DNA of 64,000 bases from an uncultured Litorivicinus sp. (lineage in GTDB: Bacteria; Pseudomonadota; Gammaproteobacteria; Pseudomonadales; Litorivicinaceae): NCBI GenBank assembly GCA_902536515.1, contig CACAXU010000002.1:26951-90950 (forward strand). Direction: 5' to 3'. Position 1 is the stretch's first letter. The number at the start of each line of letters is the position of its first letter. The notes below the pieces were generated by a model. That model was not told the origin of the DNA, made no database searches, and worked only from the letters and a program-made list of their open reading frames with translations. Positions 1-11,353 of the stretch are shown piece by piece. The position numbers and the translations under genes were made by a program.

Positions 1-757
1 TCGATTCGCCATGTTCAGTTATCACCCCGACACGGTCACCATCACCATCAAATGCGAGGCCAACATCACAACCCTGTGTTTTCACCGCCGTGATCACGTC
101 CACCAAGTTTTTCGGTTTGGATGGATCCGGATGATGGTTTGGGAAGGTTCCATCAATATCAACATAAAGCGGAATCAAGTCACAGCCAAGTTGTTTGAAT
201 AATGCTTCAGCACAGACGCCTGCAACACCATTACCGCAATCAATCGCGATTTTAAGCGGTTTCTTCAATTGAACGTCGCCGGTGATTTTTTTTAGGTAGG
301 GTGTCAGCGCATCGGCCTCTGAAATTGATCCTTGGCCCACGACTAAACTGTCTGACTCGATGGCGCCATAAAGACCGGTAATATCGTCGCCATAAAGCGT
401 ATGCCCGCCAATCATCATTTTAAAGCCGTTGTAGGCTGGTGGGTTATGGCTTCCCGTTACCATGACACCAGATCCCGTGCCCAATGTCAGAGCTGCAAAG
501 TAGAGCACTGGCGTTGGGACCATGCCAACATCGATGACATCAACACCGGCGTGAATCAAGCCCAGGTTGAGTGCACCCTGAAGGTCTGGACCGGATAATC
601 GACCATCGCGCGCAGTGACGACCGTTGATTGTCCTTGCTGTTTCGCATAAGTCCCAATTGCTTGACCAAGGGCGCTAACCACATCGCGATTAAGTTGATC
701 GGGGTAGGTGCCTCGGACATCGTAGGCGCGAAAAATCGTTGAAGTTATTGCATCCAT
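1..757 (-). CDS. algC: Phosphomannomutase/phosphoglucomutase, 3' end outside window
   Basis: Alpha-D-phosphohexomutase that interconverts mannose or glucose 6-phosphate and 1-phosphate for LPS and exopolysaccharide precursors. About 252 codons are visible and the C-terminal half lies beyond the window. The phosphoserine loop VMVTGSHNPP has its catalytic Ser near residue 103, and the magnesium loop FDGDGDR lies near residue 240. The N-terminal FRAYDVRG is typical of the family. The ATG at 757 shares its A with the TAA stop of dut (TAATG overlap), so the two are translationally coupled. The coaBC-dut-algC order is the one found in pseudomonads. Substrate preference (mannose versus glucose) is inferred from that synteny. 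Confidence 0.93.
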   Translation of the reverse strand, partial: MDAITSTIFRAYDVRGTYPDQLNRDVVSALGQAIGTYAKQQGQSTVVTARDGRLSGPDLQGALNLGLIHAGVDVIDVGMVPTPVLYFAALTLGTGSGVMVTGSHNPPAYNGFKMMIGGHTLYGDDITGLYGAIESDSLVVGQGSISEADALTPYLKKITGDVQLKKPLKIAIDCGNGVAGVCAEALFKQLGCDLIPLYVDIDGTFPNHHPDPSKPKNLVDVITAVKTQGCDVGLAFDGDGDRVGVITEHGES

Positions 758-1206
758 TAATGCGTCCCCGTGTGGCCAAAACCGCCTTCACCACGCTCCG
801 ATACGTCAAAATCGTCTACTTCGACAAAATTTGGTTTCACGACTGGGGTAATGATTAGCTGTGCAATTCGATCCCCGGGCTCGATTGTCTCAGGCTTGCT
901 ACCGCGGTTCCATGCGGAAATCTTGAGTTCGCCCTGGTAGTCGGAGTCGATCAAACCGACCAAATTGCCGAGCACTAGACCTCGGTGGCCAAGTCCACTT
1001 CGAGGCAGAATCATTGCGCAAAGGCCCGGATCCTTCAGATGGATTGCAATCCCAGTCCCGATCAGTTTTGTCTCGCCGGGCTGAAGTGTTACCGTTTGAT
1101 CGAGACATGCGCGCAAATCAACGCCTGCAGAACCTGGTGTGCTAACCTCTGGGAGAGGCCAATCATTGCCAACGCGAGGGTCGAGACGTTTAAATTCCAG
1201 GTTCAT
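757..1206 (-). CDS. dut: Deoxyuridine 5'-triphosphate nucleotidohydrolase
   Basis: Trimeric dUTPase, 149 aa, converting dUTP to dUMP and pyrophosphate. It keeps uracil out of DNA and supplies dUMP for dTMP synthesis. All five family motifs are visible in order: AGVDLRA near residue 27, PRSGLGHRG near 68, [10 protein letters not shown] near 85, GDRIAQLII near 111, and the C-terminal [10 protein letters not shown] arm that closes over the active site. Length is normal for the family. The start overlaps the end of coaBC by 17 bp and the stop overlaps the algC start by one base, so the three genes form one minus-strand operon. Confidence 0.97.
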   Translation of the reverse strand: MNLEFKRLDPRVGNDWPLPEVSTPGSAGVDLRACLDQTVTLQPGETKLIGTGIAIHLKDPGLCAMILPRSGLGHRGLVLGNLVGLIDSDYQGELKISAWNRGSKPETIEPGDRIAQLIITPVVKPNFVEVDDFDVSERGEGGFGHTGTH

Positions 1207-2404
1207 TTCGAATCCCTTTCGCTAAGAGTGGAGACAGGGTTGCAAAGATTTCTTGAGCTACCTCAGATTTGGTTCCCGGCACAAGCTTTTGATCACTGTC
1301 ACTGAAAACAATTGTAGCTTCAGTCTCGTCTTGTCCAAAAATCTCGCCACTCGCAACACAATTGGCGATTACCGCATCGAGTGATTTCGTGGTCAGTTTT
1401 TGTCGCGCGTGTTCTAGAACACGTTCAGTTTCTGCTGCAAAACCGATGACCAAGCTTGGCCGGTTAGGGCTGGTCGCAACGGAATGGATGATGTCGATAT
1501 TTTCGGTAAGTATGAGTTGAGACAAATCGTTTTTCGACTTTTTTAATTTTTGCCTGGAAACAAACGTGGGCCGCATGTCACAAACAGCAGCAGCGCCTAC
1601 AAATAGATCAACTTCATCAAGAGCGGAGTGCACAGCAGCGTGCATATCGCTAGCTGTTTCAACACCAGCTGGCGCCTCAAGATGCACTGGGCCGGCAATT
1701 AAGGTCACTGCAGCGCCAAGACGGTTCGCGACCTCAGCGAGCGCGAACCCCATCTTGCCTGATGAACGATTACTCAAATATCGGACTGGGTCGACAGGTT
1801 CGTGAGTAGGACCCGCTGTAATGACAACCCGTCTTGCGGCGAGTGGACCACGATTTAATGTTGCCTCGAGTGTATTTGCGATTTCGAGAGCCTCACTCAT
1901 CCGTCCTGAGCCAACATCACCGCAGGCTTGGATTCCCGAATCTGGTCCGATGATTTGCGCTTTGCCAAACAGTCGTTCGAGATTTGCCTGTGTCTCTGGA
2001 TGTTCCCACATCTGTTGATTCATCGCCGGAGCAACCGCCTTTTCACATGTTGCTGCTGCCCAAAGGGTACTCAGTAAATCCGGCGCTTGGCCTCGTGCCA
2101 GCAATGCCATTGTGTTGGCAGTACAGGGTGCAACAAGAATGAGATCAGCCCAACGGGCCAACTCAATGTGTCCCATCCCAGCTTCTGCTTTGGGGTCAAG
2201 CATCGAAACTTTAACTTCTCGGCCGGTCAACGATTGAAACGTTAATGCGCTGACGAACGCGGTGGCAGTTTTAGTCATGACAACCTGCACTACTGCCCCG
2301 CGACGACCAAGTTCCCGGGCGAGCTCGCAGGCTTTGTAACACGCGATTCCGCCTGTAACGCCAAGCACAATGTGTTTGTTTTGAAACCAGGATATTTGCG
2401 TCAC
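1190..2404 (-). CDS. coaBC: Bifunctional phosphopantothenoylcysteine decarboxylase/synthetase
   Basis: Two coenzyme A pathway steps in one 404-aa protein. CoaB (residues about 190-404) joins cysteine to 4'-phosphopantothenate and the FMN-dependent CoaC (about 1-185) decarboxylates the product. CoaC signatures are the flavodoxin-like start [11 protein letters not shown], the PAMNQQMW substrate motif and GSGRMSE. CoaB signatures are [17 protein letters not shown] with SSGKMG, and [10 protein letters not shown] near the CTP site. It is first in the coaBC-dut-algC operon and divergent from rpmB. The 157-bp gap between the two starts must carry both promoters. Confidence 0.97.
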   Translation of the reverse strand: MTQISWFQNKHIVLGVTGGIACYKACELARELGRRGAVVQVVMTKTATAFVSALTFQSLTGREVKVSMLDPKAEAGMGHIELARWADLILVAPCTANTMALLARGQAPDLLSTLWAAATCEKAVAPAMNQQMWEHPETQANLERLFGKAQIIGPDSGIQACGDVGSGRMSEALEIANTLEATLNRGPLAARRVVITAGPTHEPVDPVRYLSNRSSGKMGFALAEVANRLGAAVTLIAGPVHLEAPAGVETASDMHAAVHSALDEVDLFVGAAAVCDMRPTFVSRQKLKKSKNDLSQLILTENIDIIHSVATSPNRPSLVIGFAAETERVLEHARQKLTTKSLDAVIANCVASGEIFGQDETEATIVFSDSDQKLVPGTKSEVAQEIFATLSPLLAKGIRNEPGI

Positions 2405-2561
2405 GGACGTTTCCTTGTTCTTAAGTCATCAATTTTATCATGAGTGATGGAATCAGCCGATGCCGAAATAAACGATTAATCGGCTCTTGTATGTTATTTC
2501 CAGCGACGGTATCCTTCGCGTCCATTTTTTATAGTCGGCGTAGCCAGAGGCGGATCAAGTT

Positions 2562-2798
2562 ATGTCAAAAGTGTGCCAAGTAACAGGCAAGGGTCCTGCG
2601 ACCGGCAACAATGTGTCGCATTCGAACATCAAGACGAAGCGTCGTTTCCTTCCGAACCTGCATTGGCATCGGTTCTGGGTTGATTCTGAGAAGCGTTTCG
2701 TTCGCCTTCGTGTGTCAACAAAGGGAATGCGCATTATCGATAAACTGGGGATTGACGTCGTTTTGGCAGATATCCGCTCACGTGGCAAAAAGGTGTAA
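2562..2798 (+). CDS. rpmB: 50S ribosomal protein L28
   Basis: Large-subunit ribosomal protein L28, 78 aa, the usual gammaproteobacterial length. The sequence begins [19 protein letters not shown] and continues with the basic [12 protein letters not shown] segment, both diagnostic. It forms an operon with rpmG three bases downstream and mutM, the order common in this class. The upstream gap to coaBC (2405-2561) contains an imperfectly placed inverted repeat, AGCCGAT at 2455 and ATCGGCT at 2479, of unknown meaning. Confidence 0.98.
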   Translation: MSKVCQVTGKGPATGNNVSHSNIKTKRRFLPNLHWHRFWVDSEKRFVRLRVSTKGMRIIDKLGIDVVLADIRSRGKKV

Positions 2799-2801
2799 AC
2801 C

Positions 2802-2957
2802 ATGCGTGACAAAATTAAATTAGTATCATCCGCTGGAACCGGTCATTACTACACGACCGACAAAAACAAGCGGAATACTCCCGATAAACTTGAATTCAAA
2901 AAGTATGATCCCGTTGTTCGTAAGCACGTGACGTACAAGGAAGCTAAAATTAAGTAG
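2802..2957 (+). CDS. rpmG: 50S ribosomal protein L33
   Basis: Ribosomal protein L33, 51 aa, starting [17 protein letters not shown] and ending [10 protein letters not shown]. It belongs to the zinc-independent (C-minus) form, because no CxxC pairs are present. It starts three bases after the rpmB stop and ends six bases before mutM, so it is co-transcribed with both. The gene is short and easily missed by length-filtered gene finding, but the match over its whole length is clear. Confidence 0.97.
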   Translation: MRDKIKLVSSAGTGHYYTTDKNKRNTPDKLEFKKYDPVVRKHVTYKEAKIK

Positions 2958-2963
2958 CGGCTG

Positions 2964-4818
<1,855 letters not shown>

Positions 4819-4867
4819 TTGCAAATGCTATCATCTCGCCTGAAGATTTTTAGGGTTCCCAATTGCC

Positions 4868-5938
4868 ATGGCATTTGATCCATTTTTACTTATCGGAGTT
4901 GTTACATTTATTGCGCTCATCGTTTGGTTTGTGCTCTGGCGGAAGAAAGTAACGCCAGAGCAACCTGTCCAGACACAGCACGTTGCACTAGAGGCGACAA
5001 ACACTCCCGTCGTTGATGAAGTCGCTGAGTCGGTGAGTTTCTTTAGTGCATTGGCGCGATCACGTTCTCAAATATCAAGCAGCCTCAGAAGTTTGTTTAG
5101 CGGCGGTTTCGATGAAGAGATCCGTGAGGATCTTGAAGCGATCCTGCTATCGTCTGATGTAGGTGTCGAGACCACGAACTGGGTTCTGGAGTCGCTTGAA
5201 GAGCGCTCGAAGCTGGAAGACGTTTCAGATCCAGAAGGCTTGGTTAAGCTCTTAAAAGAAATCCTGGCATCCACTCTAACTACATCCGAAGTGACAGTGG
5301 ACGAGCGCGTGAATTCACCGCATGTGATTTTGATGATTGGAGTGAATGGCGTTGGCAAAACGACCACCATTGGTAAGCTCGCTTATCGTTATCAAGCAGA
5401 TGAGCGTTCGGTGTTACTTGCGGCAGGCGACACATTCCGTGCAGCAGCTGTTGAACAGTTGAAAACCTGGGGTGAGCGAAATGGAGTTCCTGTTATTGCT
5501 CAAGACAACGGTGCGGATTCAGCATCGGTTCTTTACGACGCTTGTGAATCAGCGAAAGCCCGAGGGACTGATATTGTTTTGGCGGATACCGCGGGACGGC
5601 TTCAAAATAAAGCAAATTTGATGAATGAACTCGAGAAGATAGGTCGGGTGCTTCACAAGCTCGACATTGGGGCGCCGCATGAGGTACTGCTGGTATTGGA
5701 TGCGGGCACAGGCCAAAATGCAATCAGTCAGGCGCGAGAATTTTCGAAAGCAATTCGGCCGACAGGTTTGGTCCTCACAAAGCTTGATGGTACTGCGAAA
5801 GGCGGTATCGTATTTGCGCTTGCTCGCGAGTTTGGTCTCCCAATCCGTTATGTCGGTCTTGGCGAAAAAGCTGAAGATTTGCGTACATTTGATGCGACAT
5901 CATTCGTAGACGCCATGTTCTCGGAGGCGTCTGAGTGA
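4868..5938 (+). CDS. ftsY: Signal recognition particle receptor FtsY
   Basis: SRP-family GTPase, 356 aa, that docks SRP-ribosome complexes at the inner membrane. The NG domain holds the G1 loop GVNGVGKTTT at about residues 158-167, DTFRAAAVEQL, the G3 DTAGR and the G4 TKLDGTAKGG. The N-terminus is unusual for a gammaproteobacterial FtsY: instead of a long acidic A domain it begins with a hydrophobic stretch (residues 5-24) followed by RKK, which reads as a membrane anchor. A short linker of about 30 residues separates the anchor from the N domain. It is first gene of ftsY-ftsE-ftsX. Confidence 0.96.
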   Translation: MAFDPFLLIGVVTFIALIVWFVLWRKKVTPEQPVQTQHVALEATNTPVVDEVAESVSFFSALARSRSQISSSLRSLFSGGFDEEIREDLEAILLSSDVGVETTNWVLESLEERSKLEDVSDPEGLVKLLKEILASTLTTSEVTVDERVNSPHVILMIGVNGVGKTTTIGKLAYRYQADERSVLLAAGDTFRAAAVEQLKTWGERNGVPVIAQDNGADSASVLYDACESAKARGTDIVLADTAGRLQNKANLMNELEKIGRVLHKLDIGAPHEVLLVLDAGTGQNAISQAREFSKAIRPTGLVLTKLDGTAKGGIVFALAREFGLPIRYVGLGEKAEDLRTFDATSFVDAMFSEASE

Positions 5939-6609
5939 TTGAGTTTGAGAGCGTTGCCAAAGTATTCGATGGACAACGCGAAGCGCTCTCTAATGTGAAC
6001 TTCCGCCTTGCGCCCGGTGAGATGGCGTTTCTGACAGGTCACTCCGGGGCGGGCAAGTCGACATTACTGCGACTCATCCTCGGTTTTGAGACTGCATCGT
6101 CTGGGGTTGTTCGTGTTGCGGGGACCGATTTATCAACATTATCGGGTGAAAAGCTGGCACGTTATCGACGACGTGTTGGTGTAGTCTTCCAGGACCCCAA
6201 TTTAGAAGATGACTTGTCTGTTTACGATAATGTTGCGTTACCGCTTCGTATTTCTGGATTTAGTGAATCAGAGATACCAAAACGAGTGAAAGCAGCACTG
6301 TCTCGAGTTGACTTATCGGACCAAGCGAAGGCGAGGCCACGCGTGCTTTCCGGTGGCCAGCAACAACGTGTCGGTATTGCCAGGGCAATCGTGCATCGAC
6401 CTGCTCTATTAGTGGCTGATGAGCCAACAGGAAACCTTGATCCAGAGCTTTCGGCACGCGTGATGCGGATGTTTACCCAGTTTCAGCAATTGGGCGTCAC
6501 AATCTTGGTCGCCACGCACGAACGCGCTGTAGTTGAGTCGTTACCATTTCGACGGTTAGTTATTGAAAGAGGGTCTCTTGTCTCTGATGGGATGGGGGCA
6601 AATCGTTGA
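5935..6609 (+). CDS. ftsE: Cell division ATP-binding protein FtsE
   Basis: ABC-type ATPase of the FtsEX complex, which activates septal peptidoglycan hydrolases through EnvC and links to FtsA at the Z-ring. The protein is 224 aa. Walker A is GHSGAGKST, the signature is [15 protein letters not shown], and Walker B is [12 protein letters not shown]. The start is GTG, whose last two bases belong to the ftsY TGA stop (GTGA overlap). Its own stop overlaps the ftsX start in the same manner, giving a tightly coupled ftsYEX operon. Confidence 0.97.
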   Translation: MIEFESVAKVFDGQREALSNVNFRLAPGEMAFLTGHSGAGKSTLLRLILGFETASSGVVRVAGTDLSTLSGEKLARYRRRVGVVFQDPNLEDDLSVYDNVALPLRISGFSESEIPKRVKAALSRVDLSDQAKARPRVLSGGQQQRVGIARAIVHRPALLVADEPTGNLDPELSARVMRMFTQFQQLGVTILVATHERAVVESLPFRRLVIERGSLVSDGMGANR

Positions 6610-7511
6610 ACCGTTGGATATTGGATCACACGCAGGCTATTGCAGATGCTTGGAAGCGAACGTCGGATCGATTCACGCAGTTTATTGTCTTGGTTTGCCT
6701 ACTGGGAATTTTGCTTGCAATTCCTGGTTGGCTTGCACAAATATGGATCGGGATGGCCTCGCTGGTGCCAAAAGATGCTGTTCGCAGTGAGGCGATTGTT
6801 TTCCTAAAAAAAGATCTCGATGTTGAGGCACGAATTGATTTAGAGCGCCTACTCTCTGAAATGCCATGGGTAGATGAAATCATGTTTGTCCCACGAAGTG
6901 CAGCACTTGAACAATTGAGTTCGCAGGATGGTCTAGAATCGATTGCAGAATTGAAGAACAATAATCCACTGCCTGATGCACTTCGGTTGAAATTCACGAT
7001 GCACGGTGTTGAGGCGAGTGAAAATGAAATTATTGAAAAATTAACGTCGGATCGACGTGTACTCTCTTTACGTTATTACCCCTCCACACGGATTCAATAT
7101 GCATCACTTGTTGAGATGTTGGGCTTCTTGGGTGTTGGCTTATCATTACTGACGATTATCGGCGTGTTGATGGCTGTTTTCTTGGTTGCAGCGGCTGATG
7201 TGGTGGATGATCGTCGACGCATCGAACTGTATACCCTGCTCGGTGCATCTCGACGGTTTATCAAGCGACCGTATCTTTACAGGGCAACAATTCTTGGTGT
7301 GTTAGCCGGATTGATTGCATGTCTTGTGATTACCCTATTAAATGAGGTATTGTCCTCGGTTCTCGCATTAAGTTTGAAAGCAATAGATACTCGGCTTTCA
7401 AACTTCCCCATGGATGGTCGGATACTGATTGGTGTTGCATCGATTGCAGTGTTTACCAGTTGGGTTGGTGCAGAGCGCGCTGTCAGTCGACGATTGAAGG
7501 CCCTTCATTGA
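6606..7511 (+). CDS. ftsX: Cell division membrane protein FtsX
   Basis: Permease-like partner of FtsE, 301 aa. The layout is an N-terminal cytoplasmic segment, a first membrane helix near residues 25-45, and a periplasmic domain of about 110 residues with a Glu-rich region. Three C-terminal membrane helices follow, separated by the conserved RRRIELYTLLGASRRFI loop. The start codon is TTG, overlapping the ftsE TGA (TTGA), which is the only start that preserves the operon coupling. The periplasmic domain is expected to contact EnvC. Confidence 0.94.
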   Translation: MNRWILDHTQAIADAWKRTSDRFTQFIVLVCLLGILLAIPGWLAQIWIGMASLVPKDAVRSEAIVFLKKDLDVEARIDLERLLSEMPWVDEIMFVPRSAALEQLSSQDGLESIAELKNNNPLPDALRLKFTMHGVEASENEIIEKLTSDRRVLSLRYYPSTRIQYASLVEMLGFLGVGLSLLTIIGVLMAVFLVAAADVVDDRRRIELYTLLGASRRFIKRPYLYRATILGVLAGLIACLVITLLNEVLSSVLALSLKAIDTRLSNFPMDGRILIGVASIAVFTSWVGAERAVSRRLKALH

Positions 7512-7605
7512 TGACAAAAAGGACTCAATAGCATTCGATTTCCAGCGCATTGGAACTAAAATTGAATCACGCTCTCGATATACTAAGACTAAAGGTTAAA
7601 CAAGG

Positions 7606-7626
7606 ATGTCAGCAAAGTTAAAATGA
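7606..7626 (+). promoter_or_regulatory. Candidate six-codon upstream ORF coupled to rpoH
   Basis: An ATG at 7606, directly after AAGG, opens a six-codon frame (MSAKLK) whose TGA overlaps the rpoH ATG as ATGA. It would offer translational coupling for a gene that has no good Shine-Dalgarno sequence of its own. The arrangement could be chance in an A-rich leader. Confidence 0.25.
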
Positions 7627-8507
7627 ATGCGCTAGCTGAAACGAGGTGTTTTGTGCCGAAAAAATCAAATTTACCTGTCGAAGTATTACTTCCAGGCGGT
7701 CAGATCGAGGCCTACATTCAGTCTGTCAGCCAAATTCCGATTTTGACCGCGGAAGAGGAAAAAGAAATTGCCGATCGCTTGTATTACGACAACGATCTTG
7801 ACGCGGCTCGTTCTTTAGTTATGTCACATTTGCGTTTTGTTGTGCACATCGCGCGTAGTTATTCTGGTTATGGGTTGCCGCAGGCGGATCTAATTCAAGA
7901 AGGCAATGTAGGCCTGATGAAAGCGGTGAAGCGTTTTAATCCTGAAATGGGTGTTCGCTTGGTGTCGTTCGCTGTGCATTGGATCAAAGCGGAGATGCAC
8001 GAATATATCCTGAAAAATTGGCGGATTGTTAAAGTTGCGACGACTAAAGCCCAGCGCAAGATGTTCTTCAACTTAAGAAGCGCCAAGAAAAAACTGGCTT
8101 GGTTTACTGCAGAAGAAGTAAAAAATGTTGCAAACGACTTGGGCGTCAGCGAAGACGTTGTTCGTCAGATGGAGGGCCGACTTGCTGCGCAAGATATGGC
8201 GTTTGATGGCTACTCAGATGACGATGATGATCTCTCTCTAGCGCCGGCACACTACCTCGAAGCGTCGGATGCGGATCCCGCCCACATATTAGAAAAACAG
8301 AACTGGACGCAAGATTCCACTGATCGTTTGTATTCTGCTTTGTCTGCCTTAGATGATCGGAGTAAAGATATTTTGGCGAGTCGTTGGCTGTCGGATGAAA
8401 AAGCAACGCTTCATGAGCTTGCTGGTAAGTATAATGTCTCTGCGGAGCGAATTCGTCAGCTTGAGAAGAATGCGATGAAGAAGGTTAAAATAGCGCTTGT
8501 GGCTTGA
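7623..8507 (+). CDS. rpoH: RNA polymerase heat-shock sigma factor (sigma-32)
   Basis: Group 3 sigma factor, 294 aa, that directs transcription of chaperone and protease genes. Region 2 is nearly canonical: [19 protein letters not shown], then [19 protein letters not shown], then the RpoH-box core [13 protein letters not shown]. Region 4.2 ends [17 protein letters not shown]. The acidic insert [10 protein letters not shown] is typical. It follows ftsX by 111 bp as in many Gammaproteobacteria. The ATG has no strong ribosome-binding site, which fits with the translational control known for rpoH. A hairpin-plus-T terminator follows the gene. Confidence 0.98.
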   Translation: MNALAETRCFVPKKSNLPVEVLLPGGQIEAYIQSVSQIPILTAEEEKEIADRLYYDNDLDAARSLVMSHLRFVVHIARSYSGYGLPQADLIQEGNVGLMKAVKRFNPEMGVRLVSFAVHWIKAEMHEYILKNWRIVKVATTKAQRKMFFNLRSAKKKLAWFTAEEVKNVANDLGVSEDVVRQMEGRLAAQDMAFDGYSDDDDDLSLAPAHYLEASDADPAHILEKQNWTQDSTDRLYSALSALDDRSKDILASRWLSDEKATLHELAGKYNVSAERIRQLEKNAMKKVKIALVA

Positions 8508-8531
8508 TGGACGGACGCGTTTTTTTCGAGA

Positions 8532-8557
8532 AAGGTCGCTTACGCGGCCTTTTTTAT
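8532..8557 (+). terminator. Rho-independent terminator after rpoH
   Basis: The stem AAGGTCGC (8532-8539) pairs with GCGGCCTT (8544-8551) with one G-T pair around a four-base loop. It runs straight into a T-rich tract. It lies 25 bases past the rpoH stop and just before thiS. Confidence 0.85.
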
Positions 8558-8570
8558 TAAAGGAATGAGC

Positions 8571-8768
8571 ATGCAAATATCAGTGAATGGCGAGACTGAA
8601 AGAATCGAGCCTCAAAGTCTTGAGAGGTATCTGTCCAACAAGTCATTACTGGGTCATCGAATTGCCGTTGAGCGAAATGGCGATATTGTCCCAAAATCGC
8701 AATTTTCTGATGTCATATTAGAGGATGGTGACGTACTCGAGATTGTGCATGCCGTCGGAGGAGGTTGA
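8571..8768 (+). CDS. thiS: Sulfur carrier protein ThiS
   Basis: Ubiquitin-fold sulfur carrier, 65 aa, that delivers sulfide as a C-terminal thiocarboxylate to ThiG for thiazole synthesis in thiamine biosynthesis. The protein ends VVHAVGGG-like (IVHAVGGG), with the required Gly-Gly tail. Two ATGs compete: the one at 8565 abuts AGGA, while the ATG at 8571 has AGGA six bases upstream and is preferred. thiG begins immediately after the stop. No TPP riboswitch fits in the 63 bases between rpoH and thiS. Confidence 0.93.
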   Translation: MQISVNGETERIEPQSLERYLSNKSLLGHRIAVERNGDIVPKSQFSDVILEDGDVLEIVHAVGGG

Positions 8769-9548
8769 GTGACAGACACAATTCAAGTGGGCTCATATGC
8801 ACTGAAATCTAGACTTCTTGTAGGCACTGGAAAATATCATAATTTGGATGAAACCGGTCGCGCGATTGAGGCAAGTGGTGCTGATGTCGTGACAATGGCC
8901 GTGCGCCGAACAAATCTAGGCCAAAATCCAAATGAACCAAACCTCCTGCATGTAATCTCTCCTGATCGCTATACTTTGTTACCGAACACTGCAGGGTGTC
9001 ATACGGCTGATGCTGCGGTTCGGACTTGCCGGCTTGCACGGGAGTTACTGGATGGCCACAACCTGGTAAAACTGGAAGTCATCTCAAAGTCCCGAACACT
9101 GTATCCGGATGTGGTCGAGACATTGAGTGCCGCCCGCACGCTCGTTGATGATGGCTTTGAGGTCATGGTATATACCTCCGACGACCCTTTAATCGCAATT
9201 GAGCTTGAAGCAATCGGTTGTGTTGCTGTGATGCCACTGGGTGCGCCGATTGGTTCAGGCCTTGGATTGCAAAATCCCTACAATATTCGGGAAATTCTCG
9301 ATCATCTGAAAGTGCCTGTGATCGTTGATGCCGGTGTTGGTACCGCTTCGGACGCGACGGTTGCAATGGAGCTCGGCTGTGAAGGTGTTTTGATGAATAC
9401 CGCAATTGCCGAAGCCAAAGATCCAATCAAAATGGCTTGCGCAATGAGACTTGCCGTTGAAAGTGGACGTCTCGCTTATGAGGCAGGACGGATTCCAAGA
9501 AAACGTTATGCAGGTGCTTCAAGCCCTGAGACTGGTTTGATTGAATGA
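8769..9548 (+). CDS. thiG: Thiazole synthase ThiG
   Basis: TIM-barrel enzyme, 259 aa, that condenses deoxyxylulose 5-phosphate, dehydroglycine and the ThiS thiocarboxylate into thiazole phosphate. Signatures include the N-terminal [10 protein letters not shown]-like segment ([12 protein letters not shown]), [20 protein letters not shown], the Schiff-base lysine in [22 protein letters not shown], and the phosphate-binding [11 protein letters not shown]. It starts with GTG directly after the thiS stop. The end overlaps trmB by four bases (ATGA). Confidence 0.97.
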   Translation: MTDTIQVGSYALKSRLLVGTGKYHNLDETGRAIEASGADVVTMAVRRTNLGQNPNEPNLLHVISPDRYTLLPNTAGCHTADAAVRTCRLARELLDGHNLVKLEVISKSRTLYPDVVETLSAARTLVDDGFEVMVYTSDDPLIAIELEAIGCVAVMPLGAPIGSGLGLQNPYNIREILDHLKVPVIVDAGVGTASDATVAMELGCEGVLMNTAIAEAKDPIKMACAMRLAVESGRLAYEAGRIPRKRYAGASSPETGLIE

Positions 9549-10240
9549 TCGATGAAACGAAGAAACGAACGATTCGGAGCTTTGTGTTGCGCACAGGTCG
9601 GATGACAAAAGCGCAAGATGAGGCCTATCGGACTCTATGGACTGAGTATGGGCTCGTTTGTCAACATCGGCGACTTGATCTTCAAGAGACATTTGGTCGG
9701 GACGCCCCAGTCGTGTTTGAAGTCGGCTTTGGCATGGGGGATTCATTGTTAAGCCAAGCGCTGAACGAACCCGATCGTGATTTTGTAGGTGTCGAGGTCC
9801 ATAAGCCGGGTGTGGGGCGCTTGATGAATGAGGCGAAAAAAGCAGGCATCACGAATCTTCGTGTCATCTGCGAAGATGCGGTTGAAGTTTTATCGGACGG
9901 ATTAGGGCCTCAGTCCCTTGAAGGTGTGCAAATTTATTTTCCGGATCCATGGCATAAAAAGCGTCATCACAAACGACGTATCGTGCAGATCAAATTGATC
10001 AACCTGCTCACGCATAGCGTGCGCCTGGGTGGATTTTGTCATTTGGCAACCGATTGGGCTCCGTATGCTGAGTGGATAGTTGAAATGTTTAGCCAAACTG
10101 TTGCCTGGCATAATACTTCTGAAAATGGAAATTTTGTCCCACGGCCTGCGCGTCGGCCGATTACCAAATTCGAAACACGTGGTGAGCGATTGGGTCACAA
10201 GGTCTTTGATCTCGTCTACGAGCGAAAGGCCTCAGATTAG
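9545..10240 (+). CDS. trmB: tRNA (guanine-N7)-methyltransferase
   Basis: Makes m7G46 in tRNA variable loops using SAM. The protein is 231 aa. The SAM loop reads [12 protein letters not shown], and the diagnostic catalytic segment is [17 protein letters not shown]. The C-terminal [20 protein letters not shown] matches the family. The start is ATG overlapping the thiG TGA. The 3' end overlaps the convergent hemW gene by nine bases, so there is no room for a terminator between them. Confidence 0.97.
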   Translation: MIDETKKRTIRSFVLRTGRMTKAQDEAYRTLWTEYGLVCQHRRLDLQETFGRDAPVVFEVGFGMGDSLLSQALNEPDRDFVGVEVHKPGVGRLMNEAKKAGITNLRVICEDAVEVLSDGLGPQSLEGVQIYFPDPWHKKRHHKRRIVQIKLINLLTHSVRLGGFCHLATDWAPYAEWIVEMFSQTVAWHNTSENGNFVPRPARRPITKFETRGERLGHKVFDLVYERKASD

Positions 10241-11353
10241 CATTTCTAAAATACGATTGAGGTAGCGCCAGCCAAGTTCGGATGCTTGAAAACGCCTGGG
10301 TTTTAGCAGATGCAGTCGGTCCGCTTCGGTCAAATGTGCCGCCCGAAATTGAACGGGATCAAGTCCGGTTCTCTCTTGAAAGCACGCATATGAGATTCCT
10401 GATTTCAATCGAAGGCCGTTCATCAAACATTCAGCACCTAAATAACCATCTGACAGAGGGTGTTCAGTTGCATGAAAATCACTGCGGGCAAGGTAATTGG
10501 ATGGCTGTCTCGTCCGTTGCGTGCGTATCGCTCCACGTGCAGTTGTGATTTTTCCGTGGGAGCCAGCGCCGATGCCAAGATAATCGCCGAACTCCCAGTA
10601 ATTTATATTATGTCTGGCCTCTTCGCCTGGTTTTGCAAACGCAGACACTTCATAGTGCTTAAGGCCCATCGAATCAATTAGCTCCTCTCCAATAGCCTCA
10701 GTGATATCCAGAATTTCTTCCTTGGGGAGGTTGGGTGGTTTTGAGTAAAAAGCAGTATTTGATTCGATGGTCAGTTGATACCAAGACAGGTGATCAATTT
10801 CGAGATCACGGACCATGTTGAGATCTTCCCGGGCGATGAGCGGTGTCTGACCAGGAGTCCCATGCATGAGGTCAACATTGAGCCGATTGAAGCCAATTAC
10901 TTTTGCATGCTCGATTATCTTAACAGCTTGGTGTCCGTCATGAATCCGTCCAAGTGCTTTGAGAACGTACTCATTGAAGCTTTGAACACCGATTGACAGC
11001 CGATTAATACCTAACTCGCGATAGCCACTAAGGTGACTTAGATCTAAAGTTCCTGGATTTGCTTCGAGAGTGATTTCAGTGTGATCGGAGATTAAATCAA
11101 GATCCCTGAGTCGCTGAAAGAGTGGTTCGAGGTGTTGTGGTGGAAAAAGGCTTGGGGTGCCTCCGCCAAAGAACATAGAAACGAAAGGAATTGATCCATA
11201 GCGCTCGAGATCAGCATTAAGATCATGAAGTAACGCGCGCCCATATGCGGCGTAGTCAGGATTTGCTTGTTCATGGCTGTTAAAATCACAGTAGGGGCAC
11301 TTCTCAATGCACCAGGGAATGTGGATGTAGAGCGAGCGAGGTAACGAATTCAA
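10232..11353 (-). CDS. hemW: Radical SAM heme chaperone HemW
   Basis: HemN-like radical SAM protein, 373 aa. The 4Fe-4S motif is CIEKCPYC, preceded by SLYIHIPW and followed by DFNSH. FFGGGTPSLF and NRLSIGVQSFNEYVLKALGR are family hallmarks. Members of this group were long annotated as oxygen-independent coproporphyrinogen oxidase. They lack the extra cysteine of HemN and are now regarded as heme chaperones. The ATG overlaps the rdgB TGA (ATGA). It is the last gene of the long minus-strand run that begins at metK. Confidence 0.94.
   Translation of the reverse strand: MNSLPRSLYIHIPWCIEKCPYCDFNSHEQANPDYAAYGRALLHDLNADLERYGSIPFVSMFFGGGTPSLFPPQHLEPLFQRLRDLDLISDHTEITLEANPGTLDLSHLSGYRELGINRLSIGVQSFNEYVLKALGRIHDGHQAVKIIEHAKVIGFNRLNVDLMHGTPGQTPLIAREDLNMVRDLEIDHLSWYQLTIESNTAFYSKPPNLPKEEILDITEAIGEELIDSMGLKHYEVSAFAKPGEEARHNINYWEFGDYLGIGAGSHGKITTARGAIRTQRTRQPSNYLARSDFHATEHPLSDGYLGAECLMNGLRLKSGISYACFQERTGLDPVQFRAAHLTEADRLHLLKPRRFQASELGWRYLNRILEMLI

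Noticed and set aside
1190-1305. Overlapping plus-strand frame across the dut/coaBC junction
   Set aside because: It is antisense to two well-supported genes, has no ribosome site, and its composition mirrors the opposite strand.
2455-2485. Inverted repeat AGCCGAT / ATCGGCT between coaBC and rpmB
   Set aside because: The 17-base spacer and lack of a T tract make it a poor terminator. It is not tied to any known operator, so it is mentioned only under rpmB.
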